From Tannerella sp. (GTDB taxonomy: Bacteria; Bacteroidota; Bacteroidia; Bacteroidales; Tannerellaceae): a DNA stretch of 43,512 nt. Made by a program: the position numbers and the translations under genes. The notes beneath the pieces are model-generated. The model ran no database searches. It was not told where the DNA came from and saw nothing but the letters and a program-made list of their open reading frames with translations. The stretch is taken from positions 1 through 43,512 of the forward strand of contig JAITMM010000074.1 in NCBI GenBank assembly GCA_031277335.1. Reading direction: 5' to 3'. Shown one piece after another: positions 25,075 through 32,746 of this stretch. Positions within the stretch are counted from its first letter, which is position 1. Every line of letters starts with the position of its first letter.

Positions 25075-26646
25075 TTATTTATTAATAATTGAATTATCCG
25101 GTTCGCAGACTAACCTGAAACCAATGCTGCGCACGTCGGAGTACCACCAAATACTCTTGGGTTGTTGCGGATCGGTTTTCAGCCAGTCTGTATGTTTAGT
25201 GTAACCGCGCGTAGCGCTTCGGACATCTGCCGCGTCGGACATATAGTCGCCTCCGCGCGTTACATATTCTTCTCCCTCTGTTACAAGTGGATCCGTTACG
25301 CTTGCTCCGGTTAGTGAGTATGCTTTCGGGTCGTATTTATCGGCGCAATATTCCATCACGTTGCCCAGCATATTTTTCAAACCGAAAGGATTGGCTCTGA
25401 CGGCGTCAGGTTCCTGAGTACGGTTTTTGCTGTTGAATGAATATATTACATAACTGCTGATAACATCTGTTTTGGCTGCAACGAATTTACGCATAAAGCC
25501 CTCATTGGAAAAGTCTTTGGGTCGACCTTCAAAGAAATACGGCGTCTCTGACCCGCCGCGGACAGCATATTCCCATTCGGCTTCCGTCGGGAGGCGATAT
25601 TTCTTTCCCGTACGCATCGACAACCACTGGCAGAATGTCTCTGCTGCATAATGTGTCATTGTGATGGCCGGCCTGTTGCCCAAGCCCCAGCCTTGTGCAG
25701 GGTCGCCGTAAGCCGGCGTAGGTCCTGAAACGGCGTCAATGTCGGGGTCAGTGTTATTGGCGTAAATCTGTTCGGGCGGTGTGCGTCCCTCGCTTTGTGT
25801 CTCGCTGATAAATGCCCAATACATGTCCCAAGTGGTCTCTACTTCGGCCATAAAGAACGGACTGACAGTCACTTCGCGCACAGGCGATTCATCAGGTTTA
25901 TGAAAGTCTTCTTTCTCCGAACTACCCATCGCGAATGTCCCGCCCGGAATGGCTTTCATGCTGATACTAATTGGTGTGCCCGGTATTTGCTCGGTAAAGT
26001 CGGCAAATTCCGTCACCACGGCGGCCGTTTCAAAGATAGGGCCGGACAATGTTACAGTGCTTGTCGGAATACCCGTCATCTTACCGTGCACATAATTAGG
26101 ATCATAATGTCCAACGCTCAGGTGACAACTGATACATTGAAGGTCTAATTTCGTTTCATTTTCCTCATAATAGAGGTGAGCGGAAATGCCGTCGTCGGCC
26201 AATCCTGCCGGAAAAAGATTCTGATGACATTCCTTGCACGATGCGTTCGGGATATATTTGACTGCATGTTCCAGCATTGATTTTGTTTCCCAATCGAAGT
26301 CGGCGCTGTCTTTTGTCAAGTAGCCCCATAAGTCTTTGATGCCGAGCTGTGCTTTGGCCAGGTAATGATTGACAGTCTGATTCTTAGGTGGCAAATGGCA
26401 ATCGATGCAATGTACGGTCACTCCGCTTGCATTGTTCACATGCGATGACATTTTCCAGCTTGCTTCGGCGTGAGGATGCACATGACACATCATACACGAC
26501 TCGTCAGTCGAGAAATAAACCGTCACCTGATAGAGTGATATAAAGCATATTACACCGATTAGAAAACCGAGCGTCAAGAGGATTGCTTTACCTTTTGGAG
26601 TTATTGAACTCTCTCGTTTTTTCTTTGTACGTTTCGTAAAGTCCAT
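25075..26646 (-). CDS. Tetraheme NapC/NrfH-like cytochrome c fused to a SUMF1-like domain
   Basis: A 523-residue fusion. A single membrane anchor (about 20-45) is followed by four CxxCH heme sites: CMMCH (51-55), CIDCH (80-84), CKECH (137-141) and CISCH (171-175). This matches the NapC/NirT/NrfH quinol dehydrogenase module. Residues about 230-518 are a SUMF1/FGE-fold domain (MKAIPGGTFAMGSSEKEDFH, YRLPTEAEWEYAVRGG, LGNVMEYCADKYD, GFRLV). The C-terminal Cys pair of true formylglycine enzymes is absent (TRGGDYMSDAADVRSATRG), so sulfatase activation is unlikely. The protein should take electrons from menaquinol into the periplasm, or the reverse, and use the SUMF1 part as a binding or assembly module. 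It is transcribed with the exported Gfo/Idh/MocA and isomerase genes. Confidence 0.85.
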   Translation of the reverse strand: MDFTKRTKKKRESSITPKGKAILLTLGFLIGVICFISLYQVTVYFSTDESCMMCHVHPHAEASWKMSSHVNNASGVTVHCIDCHLPPKNQTVNHYLAKAQLGIKDLWGYLTKDSADFDWETKSMLEHAVKYIPNASCKECHQNLFPAGLADDGISAHLYYEENETKLDLQCISCHLSVGHYDPNYVHGKMTGIPTSTVTLSGPIFETAAVVTEFADFTEQIPGTPISISMKAIPGGTFAMGSSEKEDFHKPDESPVREVTVSPFFMAEVETTWDMYWAFISETQSEGRTPPEQIYANNTDPDIDAVSGPTPAYGDPAQGWGLGNRPAITMTHYAAETFCQWLSMRTGKKYRLPTEAEWEYAVRGGSETPYFFEGRPKDFSNEGFMRKFVAAKTDVISSYVIYSFNSKNRTQEPDAVRANPFGLKNMLGNVMEYCADKYDPKAYSLTGASVTDPLVTEGEEYVTRGGDYMSDAADVRSATRGYTKHTDWLKTDPQQPKSIWWYSDVRSIGFRLVCEPDNSIINK

Positions 26647-26800
26647 TCTAACTAATAATAGATGTCAAAATATTTGGGCATAAAAGTAGTATATTTTTTT
26701 AAGAAAAATCATATTTGTTGGTTTTTATTAACAAAAAAATTTATCTATACCTGATTTTTTTGGCATTTGCAAGGATACGACCTTATGTTTTTTATCTTTT

Positions 26801-27964
26801 TTATTCAATCCAGGACTGCCATTTTTGATTGCTATTCCACCCTGCTTCTACCATTGTTTCAATGAATTGCATGCCGCGTACACCATCATTTACATTGGGG
26901 AAGTCGAGCATGTTTGCAGTCGGTTGCTCGCCATCGCGCAAAGCCATTACCGTTTTTGTAAAATTACGGTAAATATTTGCAAAAGCTTCAAAAAACCCTT
27001 CGGGATGTCCTGCCGGTGTGCGCACATTCCACTGGGCAAAGTCACCTAAAAACGTATTGCTGCCTATGTCTATGATTTCTCTCGGACGGTTGCCCCATTT
27101 CAGGACGAGATAGTTTGGATCTTGCTGACGCCATTCCATTCCTCCCTTGTCTCCATACACCCTGATATTTACGTTATTAGCCTCACCAATAGCTATTTGC
27201 GAAGCTGTAAGCACGCCTTTCAGGCCGCCGTCGTAATGCAGGAAAGCTGCGCCGTCGTCGTCAATCGGACGTCCCGGTACGAATGTATTTAGTTCGGCGC
27301 ATAGCTCGACAACTTTCTGTCCGGTCACATATTCGCTTAAATGCCAGGCATGTGTACCTATGTCACCTATACATCCGGCTTTCCCTGATTGTTTGGGGTC
27401 GGTGCGCCATCCGGCATTGTTGCCGCCCAACAATTCGATGCGCTCGGCCAGCCATCCCTGCGGATATTCCACATATAGACGGCGCAATGTACCTATATCA
27501 CCGCGTGCAATCCGCGCTTTCATCTCTTTTACAGCAGGATAGCCTGTATAGACATGAGTCAGGGCAAGTACAAGTCCTGTTTCTTCCACTTTTTGTCGCA
27601 GTTGCTTGGCCTCGTCGAGCGAAAAAGTCATCGGTTTGTCTAATACGACGTGAATACCCGCCTCCAATGCCATCATGGCAGGTTTAAAATGAAAGTGATT
27701 TGGCGTAACGATTGTTACAAAATCCATTCTCTCTCCTTTAGGAAGCAAAGCCTCCTGTTGAAACATTTCTTCGTAGGTAGCATAGATGCGATTGTCCGGA
27801 AGATGAAAAGAACGGCCTGAACTGAGCGAAATTTGAGGATCGATGCTGAAGCAGCCGCAAACCAACTCTATATCGTTCTCCATCAATGCCGCACGTCGAT
27901 GGATGGCACCAATAAAAGCATCGCTGCCACCGCCAACCATGCCCATACGTAATTTTTTCCCCAT
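26801..27964 (-). CDS. Cytosolic Gfo/Idh/MocA family oxidoreductase
   Basis: A 387-residue NAD(P)-dependent sugar oxidoreductase without a signal peptide. The Rossmann motif GMVGGGSDAFIGAIHR, the VTPNHFHF strand and LDKPMTFS (catalytic Lys loop) lead to the C-terminal substrate domain with CIGDIGTHAWHL. Close relatives act on 3-keto or other oxidised sugars in Bacteroidetes glycoside pathways. It precedes the cytochrome-SUMF1 gene by 154 bp on the same strand and diverges from the UxaE-type gene. The two Gfo/Idh/MocA proteins, one inside and one outside, plausibly act on the same sugar class. Confidence 0.85.
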   Translation of the reverse strand: MGKKLRMGMVGGGSDAFIGAIHRRAALMENDIELVCGCFSIDPQISLSSGRSFHLPDNRIYATYEEMFQQEALLPKGERMDFVTIVTPNHFHFKPAMMALEAGIHVVLDKPMTFSLDEAKQLRQKVEETGLVLALTHVYTGYPAVKEMKARIARGDIGTLRRLYVEYPQGWLAERIELLGGNNAGWRTDPKQSGKAGCIGDIGTHAWHLSEYVTGQKVVELCAELNTFVPGRPIDDDGAAFLHYDGGLKGVLTASQIAIGEANNVNIRVYGDKGGMEWRQQDPNYLVLKWGNRPREIIDIGSNTFLGDFAQWNVRTPAGHPEGFFEAFANIYRNFTKTVMALRDGEQPTANMLDFPNVNDGVRGMQFIETMVEAGWNSNQKWQSWIE

Positions 27965-28060
27965 AGCTAAAAACTTTTTTTAATGAATATTCTATAAAAT
28001 GCGGCTAAAATACAGCTTTTTTTTAAAATAGCAAAAAAAATGAATTTATTTTTTATTTTT

Positions 28061-28092
28061 TTGCTTGATAAATGAAAAAAGACCTACATTTG
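28061..28092 (+). promoter_or_regulatory. Promoter of the UxaE-type epimerase gene
   Basis: TTG at 28061-28063, 21 bp, then TACATTTG at 28085-28092. A second TTG at 28065-28067 gives 17 bp. The start codon is 35 bp downstream. Confidence 0.5.
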
Positions 28093-28126
28093 TGACTTCA
28101 ACAAAAATACATTACATTAATATATT

Positions 28127-29383
28127 ATGCAAATTGGAAAATTTTCTTTCGGAACAGGCGATCGTTTTGCGCATCAGGGCGAATCGCAATTGAAGGCATT
28201 GATGCAGGCAAGCCGCGAGTTGGGAATGGATATCGTGCCGGTATGGAACAAGTCGAATCGCGAACATGTGATCGTTCATTCTTCGCCGGCCGAAACACGC
28301 CGCGAAGCCGATGCCGCCGTGAATGCGCTGGGCTATGCAGGGGCCTATTTTGTGGATGCCGACCATATCAACCTGACCAATGTGGACAAGTTTGTGGAGG
28401 CATCCGACTTCTTTACGCTCGATGTGGCCGACTATATCGGCAAAAAAGCCGCTCAGGCCTCTATTGACGCATTTGTGGCTGATAATCTGAAATATACCGG
28501 GAAGCTAAGCATACCGGGTATCGACAAACCATTTGAGGTGACGCACGACTTGCTGACGGCCATCGCCGAAAAATTTTTATACGCCGTGCAGGAGGCCGGC
28601 AATATTTACCGGCATATCGAAAGCGCCAAAGGAGCAGGCAACTTCGTCGCCGAGGTGTCGATGGACGAAGTGAGCGAAGCGCAGTCGCCGGTCGAGATGT
28701 TTTTTATCCTGAGCGCCATAGCCCGTGAAAAAATCCCGGCACAGACGATTGCGCCCAAATTCACGGGACGTTTCAATAAAGGAGTTGATTACGTGGGAGA
28801 TATCGCTCAATTCACGCAAGAATTTGAAGCCGATCTGCTGGTGATCGATTTTGCTATCCGACAATTCGGACTGCCTGATAATCTGAAACTAAGCGTTCAT
28901 TCCGGCAGCGACAAGTTTTCCATCTATCCCGTTATCGGCAAGTTGCTACGGCAATATGACAAAGGCGTCCATGTCAAAACGGCCGGCACGACGTGGCTCG
29001 AAGAGGTGATCGGCCTTGCCATGTCGGCCGACGAAGAAGCCATAGACCTGGCTAAAGCCATCTACTCAGGCGCTTACGGCCGCTTCGACGAGCTATGCGG
29101 CCCTTACGCGTCCGTCATCGACATTGACCGCTCGCAACTGCCCACGCCTAAATCAGTGGAACGCTGGACTGGCGAAAAATTTGCAAACACATTGCGCCAC
29201 GTGCCCGGCCATCCCGACTTTAACCCTCACTTCCGCCAACTGATCCACGTCGGCTACAAAGTCGCCGCCGAATACGGTACGGAATTTACGGATACACTGA
29301 AAAAGCATCAAGCCATCATCGGCCAACAGGTGTTTGAGAATCTTTATAACAGGCATATTCTGCGGATGTTTGGGGAGAAATAA
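28127..29383 (+). CDS. uxaE: Tagaturonate epimerase family protein
   Basis: A 418-residue protein matching the UxaE family, which converts tagaturonate to fructuronate and links galacturonate and glucuronate catabolism. Recognisable segments are GKFSFGTGDRFAHQGESQL at the N-terminus, YFVDADHINLTNVDKF, FTGRFNKGVDYVGD, KLSVHSGSDKFSIYP (family signature), HVKTAGTTWLEE and GHPDFNPHFRQLIHVGYK. The many His/Asp/Glu residues fit a metal-dependent epimerase. No uxuA/uxaC genes are in the window. The nearby CE15-type esterase and CBM9-like gene point to uronic-acid-bearing plant polysaccharide as food, an inference from context. Confidence 0.85.
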   Translation: MQIGKFSFGTGDRFAHQGESQLKALMQASRELGMDIVPVWNKSNREHVIVHSSPAETRREADAAVNALGYAGAYFVDADHINLTNVDKFVEASDFFTLDVADYIGKKAAQASIDAFVADNLKYTGKLSIPGIDKPFEVTHDLLTAIAEKFLYAVQEAGNIYRHIESAKGAGNFVAEVSMDEVSEAQSPVEMFFILSAIAREKIPAQTIAPKFTGRFNKGVDYVGDIAQFTQEFEADLLVIDFAIRQFGLPDNLKLSVHSGSDKFSIYPVIGKLLRQYDKGVHVKTAGTTWLEEVIGLAMSADEEAIDLAKAIYSGAYGRFDELCGPYASVIDIDRSQLPTPKSVERWTGEKFANTLRHVPGHPDFNPHFRQLIHVGYKVAAEYGTEFTDTLKKHQAIIGQQVFENLYNRHILRMFGEK

Positions 29384-29405
29384 AATTAACTCATCAAATT
29401 TCAAA

Positions 29406-29474
29406 TAAACATATTTTATGCAACATGTTTTATGTTGCATATTTTATGTTTATTTTTTTACATGTTTTATGTTG
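29406..29474. repeat. 21-bp imperfect palindrome plus direct repeat upstream of the ATPase gene
   Basis: Arms at 29406-29426 and 29432-29452 match as inverted repeats at 18 of 21 positions, with the inner ATGCAACAT / ATGTTGCAT perfect and a 5-nt loop. The 15-mer ACATGTTTTATGTTG from the centre (29423-29437) is repeated exactly at 29460-29474, where its last bases form the -33 element of the next promoter. This geometry fits a repressor operator. Since it begins 22 bp after the uxaE stop, a terminator role is possible too. Confidence 0.65.
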
Positions 29475-29501
29475 GATATTTCTTAATTCTTTTTATCTTT
29501 G
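29472..29501 (+). promoter_or_regulatory. Promoter of the AAA-type ATPase gene
   Basis: TTG at 29472-29474, 19 bp, then TATCTTTG at 29494-29501. The -33 lies in the third copy of the half-site repeat, so a protein bound there would block initiation. Confidence 0.6.
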
Positions 29502-29527
29502 CGGCGTGAATTTAAAATGCAGATAAA

Positions 29528-30670
29528 ATGAAGAAAGAGAAATCGAACAATCCGTTTTTTGTATCAAGATACGGTGGTCCTGAGTACTTTTGTGACAGGG
29601 AAGCAGAAACCGAAAAGATTATTTCGGCATTACGCAATGATCGAAATATTTCATTGATCAGTCCACGTCGTTTCGGTAAAACAGGACTTATTCATCATGT
29701 TTTTCATCGATTGAAAGAAGAAAATAATGATGTTTTTTGCTTCTATTGTGATATTTTTGCCACACAAAATCTGCACGAATTTGTGCAGTTTTTTGGGAAA
29801 ACCGTCGTAGGAAGGATGGATTCATACGCAAAAAAAACAATAAAGAGCATTTCCGGCTTTTTTAAAACGTTTCGTCCTGTCTTTTCGCTTGACTCAATGA
29901 CCGGAGCTCCGGAAATATCTTTTGATCTCAGACCGGAAGAGGCGGAAACAGGTTTGCAGGAAATATTCAACTATTTGGAAAAGAGCGATAAACCATGTTA
30001 TATTGCTATTGACGAATTTCAGCAGATAACTGAATATCCTGAAAAAGGGATTGAAGCCCTGTTGCGTTCGTATGTGCAACTATCACATAATGTGAACTTT
30101 ATTTTCTCAGGCAGTAAAAAACATTTAATGGATGCGATGTTTTCAGCTGCTAATCGTCCGTTTTACCAGAGTACGCAGAAAATAAATCTACGTGAAATCC
30201 CTCAGGATCAGTATTTTGCCTTTGCGCAACACCATTTTGCCAACAACGGTAAAACGCTGGCACAACAGCTTTTTGAGACAATTTATCATCTGGTATCAGG
30301 CCATACATGGTATATTCAAATGATATTAAATCAGTTATACTCTCTTACAAAAAAAACATATTCCGAAAATGATTTGAATAATATCGTGAACGGCGTGCTG
30401 GAAGAAGAAAATGCTACATATAAAACGTACTGTGAACTGTTGACTAAAGGACAGTTACGTACACTGATAGCAATAGCGAAAGAGCGAAAAACAACGATAC
30501 CTGCATCACTCGATTTCTTAAAAAAACACAATCTTTCAGCAGTCAGCAGCGTAAAATTAGCTACTAAGTCACTTATTGACAAATCATTAATATTTAAAGA
30601 TGAAACCGGCAACTACGCCGTCTACGACCGCTTTTTTGCAATATGGCTTACAAACGGAATCACTTATTGA
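29528..30670 (+). CDS. AAA-type ATPase of the archaeal-ATPase/STAND-like group
   Basis: A 380-residue protein with Walker A in the arginine-rich form SPRRFGKTGLI (about 45-55), Walker B CYIAIDEFQQI (about 161), the sensor strand NVNFIFSGSKKHLM (FSGS) and a C-terminal winged-helix-like region (TTIPASLDFLKKHNLSAVSS, YAVYDRFFAIWL). This matches the family called archaeal ATPases or AAA ATP-binding proteins, scattered in Bacteroidetes in many copies; its cellular job is not known. It overlaps the convergent serine hydrolase gene by 7 bp. The palindrome array upstream points to dedicated control. Confidence 0.8.
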   Translation: MKKEKSNNPFFVSRYGGPEYFCDREAETEKIISALRNDRNISLISPRRFGKTGLIHHVFHRLKEENNDVFCFYCDIFATQNLHEFVQFFGKTVVGRMDSYAKKTIKSISGFFKTFRPVFSLDSMTGAPEISFDLRPEEAETGLQEIFNYLEKSDKPCYIAIDEFQQITEYPEKGIEALLRSYVQLSHNVNFIFSGSKKHLMDAMFSAANRPFYQSTQKINLREIPQDQYFAFAQHHFANNGKTLAQQLFETIYHLVSGHTWYIQMILNQLYSLTKKTYSENDLNNIVNGVLEEENATYKTYCELLTKGQLRTLIAIAKERKTTIPASLDFLKKHNLSAVSSVKLATKSLIDKSLIFKDETGNYAVYDRFFAIWLTNGITY

Positions 30671-31842
30671 TCCCGCAACATTTTAATCACCTCATCCACA
30701 TAAAAATACACATCCGTATCCAGATGGCCGAGGCCTAACGGTCTCGGGTCGCCTGATTTTCCCAGCCTGACAATCACCAGGTTTTCAGCGGGGATGAAGA
30801 TAATGCGCTGTCCGAGATGTCCCAGCAATGCGTAGATCGCCGGTTGGTGAATGTCGTCCATCCAAAGCGAATAGGCATATTCGCGTGGCTGGCCGGGCAG
30901 GAAAGCAGTTTCTTCAGGCGTCATCATCCGTTCCACAAACACAGAATCCAATAGCTGACGCCCGTTCCAGTTGCCTTTTTGCAACAGCAACTGCCCTATC
31001 TTTGCAAAATCACGGACGTTGCTGTTGATACAGCAAAACGCTTTCTCCAGCCCGCCGCTCAACGACCACAATGCATCGCGCTCCATCCCCAGCGGTTGCC
31101 AAAACTCTTCGGACAGATAGTCTGCCGGATTTTTCCCGATCGCCCGTTTGAGGATGATGGCAAGTAGCTGTGTATCAGCAGAACAATATCTGAAAAGTCC
31201 TCCCGGCCGGGCCGTGAACTTCCTTTTCAGCAGCATCCGTTCGACATCGTCTCCGTAATAAGATTCGGTAGTAGGATTCAAGGGCGTATGATAATCTTCC
31301 GTCCAGTCCAGCCCCGACCGCATGGACATCAAATGCCCTATCGTACAGAGCCTTCCCAGCGAATCGCCCAGAAATTCGGGGAGAAAATCGGTGATGGGCT
31401 GGTCGAGATTTTTGATAAATCCCTGCTCGATGGCCTTGCCTATAAGCATCGAAGTGACCGTTTTGGCCATTGAGAACGAGTTCGTCATGCTTTGCGCCGA
31501 GTAGCCGTCCCAATATTCTTCGTAGAGCAACTGCCCGTCTTTAAACACGGCAAAGCCTATAGAGCGGTAATCCTCAAGCTCTTTGCGGAGTCTTTCCGTC
31601 AGCTGCACGCGATTAAACAGCTCGTGCTGCGGCCAAAACTGAGGTGTTCCGGCCTTGACTTCGCGGTTTTGAAAATACGTGTGGTCATCGATATTGGCCG
31701 TCGTGAATCCCTTCAGATAGGTCGACCGGATGGCTTTGATGATATATCCGTTGCCGGTGACATACAGTCCGGCGACTAACAATAGCAGGATTGTCATGAG
31801 TATCAATATGATACGAAACAGAAGTTTACCGACTTTTTTCAT
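30664..31842 (-). CDS. Class C beta-lactamase-type serine hydrolase, membrane-anchored
   Basis: A 392-residue protein: N-terminal signal anchor (about 8-30), then a penicillin-binding-protein-like fold. The nucleophile SxxK motif is SMAK (about 125-128, in NSFSMAKTVTSM). A YxN-like YCSADTQ lies near 218 and GHLGQRI stands for the usual HTG/KTG box. In this family such proteins act as esterases, D-aminopeptidases or low-level beta-lactamases; activity here is unknown. It starts 22 bp after the CBM9-like gene, so the two form an operon. Confidence 0.82.
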   Translation of the reverse strand: MKKVGKLLFRIILILMTILLLLVAGLYVTGNGYIIKAIRSTYLKGFTTANIDDHTYFQNREVKAGTPQFWPQHELFNRVQLTERLRKELEDYRSIGFAVFKDGQLLYEEYWDGYSAQSMTNSFSMAKTVTSMLIGKAIEQGFIKNLDQPITDFLPEFLGDSLGRLCTIGHLMSMRSGLDWTEDYHTPLNPTTESYYGDDVERMLLKRKFTARPGGLFRYCSADTQLLAIILKRAIGKNPADYLSEEFWQPLGMERDALWSLSGGLEKAFCCINSNVRDFAKIGQLLLQKGNWNGRQLLDSVFVERMMTPEETAFLPGQPREYAYSLWMDDIHQPAIYALLGHLGQRIIFIPAENLVIVRLGKSGDPRPLGLGHLDTDVYFYVDEVIKMLRDQ

Positions 31843-31864
31843 TGCGTTTTTATTAAGTATACAA

Positions 31865-32512
31865 TTACCGGAAAAATATTTCCCCGAAATGCGCAGGACA
31901 GTGATAATCAGGCTTCGGCAGACCGATTGGACTCCAAGTCACATAATGCGGATTTTCGGTGCCGTCCGCACATTTGTAGAAATTCCCGTATATCTTTTCA
32001 GGCAGGTTACCGGCATCCAGCCCCATCAATTCAAATGGAATGGCAACAGTCAATTCCCAGGAATAAAGGCCATTAATCTCCTCAAATGCCATGCGTTGCA
32101 AGGTCGTGTAACGGCGTATGCGCTGAAATTCGCCGGAAGTCAGCGGAGTGCCTGTTTCACGCGATTGCCGACGGCACGAGTGGCAAGTCCCAATGCAATT
32201 GAACTCAAAATTGATATAGTCCATCTCACCGGCCTTGCGCATAAAAAACTCGACGCAACTGTCCTCATGGACAAAGTCACCGTCCGTATCAGCCACAGCC
32301 CGAATGGATAATCCCTTGACAAAGTAGCGGATATACAAATCGGACTTCCCCCGCGCAATATCAAATGCCACTATCGGTTTGTAAGGAAAAGATTCTTTCC
32401 AGTTCAGGACTTCAATACTTTCGCGTGAAGCATTCAGCTCCATAAGAGTCGATGTTTCAGACAGTTCGCACTCATCCAGCGATGGCACGAAAGGCACTTT
32501 CAGCGTTTTCAT
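31865..32512 (-). CDS. Carbohydrate-binding family 9-like (CBM9) protein
   Basis: A 215-residue protein resembling CBM9-like/DOMON-type carbohydrate-binding proteins: FDIARGKSDLYIRYFVKG, the acidic signature HEDSCVEFFMRKAGE, YINFEFNCIGTCHS, WELTVAIPFELMGL and GNFYKCADGTENPHYVTWSP. No signal peptide is visible with the start at 32512, so it would stay in the cytosol unless exported otherwise. This start is supported by the promoter at 32534-32563. It is the first gene of a pair with the serine hydrolase. Confidence 0.75.
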   Translation of the reverse strand: MKTLKVPFVPSLDECELSETSTLMELNASRESIEVLNWKESFPYKPIVAFDIARGKSDLYIRYFVKGLSIRAVADTDGDFVHEDSCVEFFMRKAGEMDYINFEFNCIGTCHSCRRQSRETGTPLTSGEFQRIRRYTTLQRMAFEEINGLYSWELTVAIPFELMGLDAGNLPEKIYGNFYKCADGTENPHYVTWSPIGLPKPDYHCPAHFGEIFFR

Positions 32513-32533
32513 CTCATTCACATATTTTTTTTG

Positions 32534-32563
32534 CAAAAATAGATAATATTTTGAGAATGGCAA
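32534..32563 (-). promoter_or_regulatory. Promoter of the CBM9-like gene
   Basis: On the minus strand TTG (32563-32561), 19 bp, TATTTTTG (32541-32534). The start codon follows 21 bp later. Confidence 0.55.
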
Positions 32564-32676
32564 AATTTGTCTATTCTTCGAATTTGCACGCACCGGTTCT
32601 CCCGTCATCTCCCTGTAAGAATGGCTGCAAAGAGATTTTCCCATACTGTTTCAACCGGTCATGATCGAAAAAAGTT

Positions 32677-32705
32677 TTGGTTTCCTTAAATTTTGACTAC
32701 CTTTG
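32677..32705 (+). promoter_or_regulatory. Promoter of leuS
   Basis: TTG at 32677-32679, 18 bp, then TACCTTTG at 32698-32705. The leuS ATG chosen here (32747) lies 41 bp beyond. An in-frame upstream start at 32693 would sit inside the promoter and is rejected. Confidence 0.55.
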
Positions 32706-32746
32706 TACCCGAATTTTATATTAAACGGAATGTATATATAAAGGTT

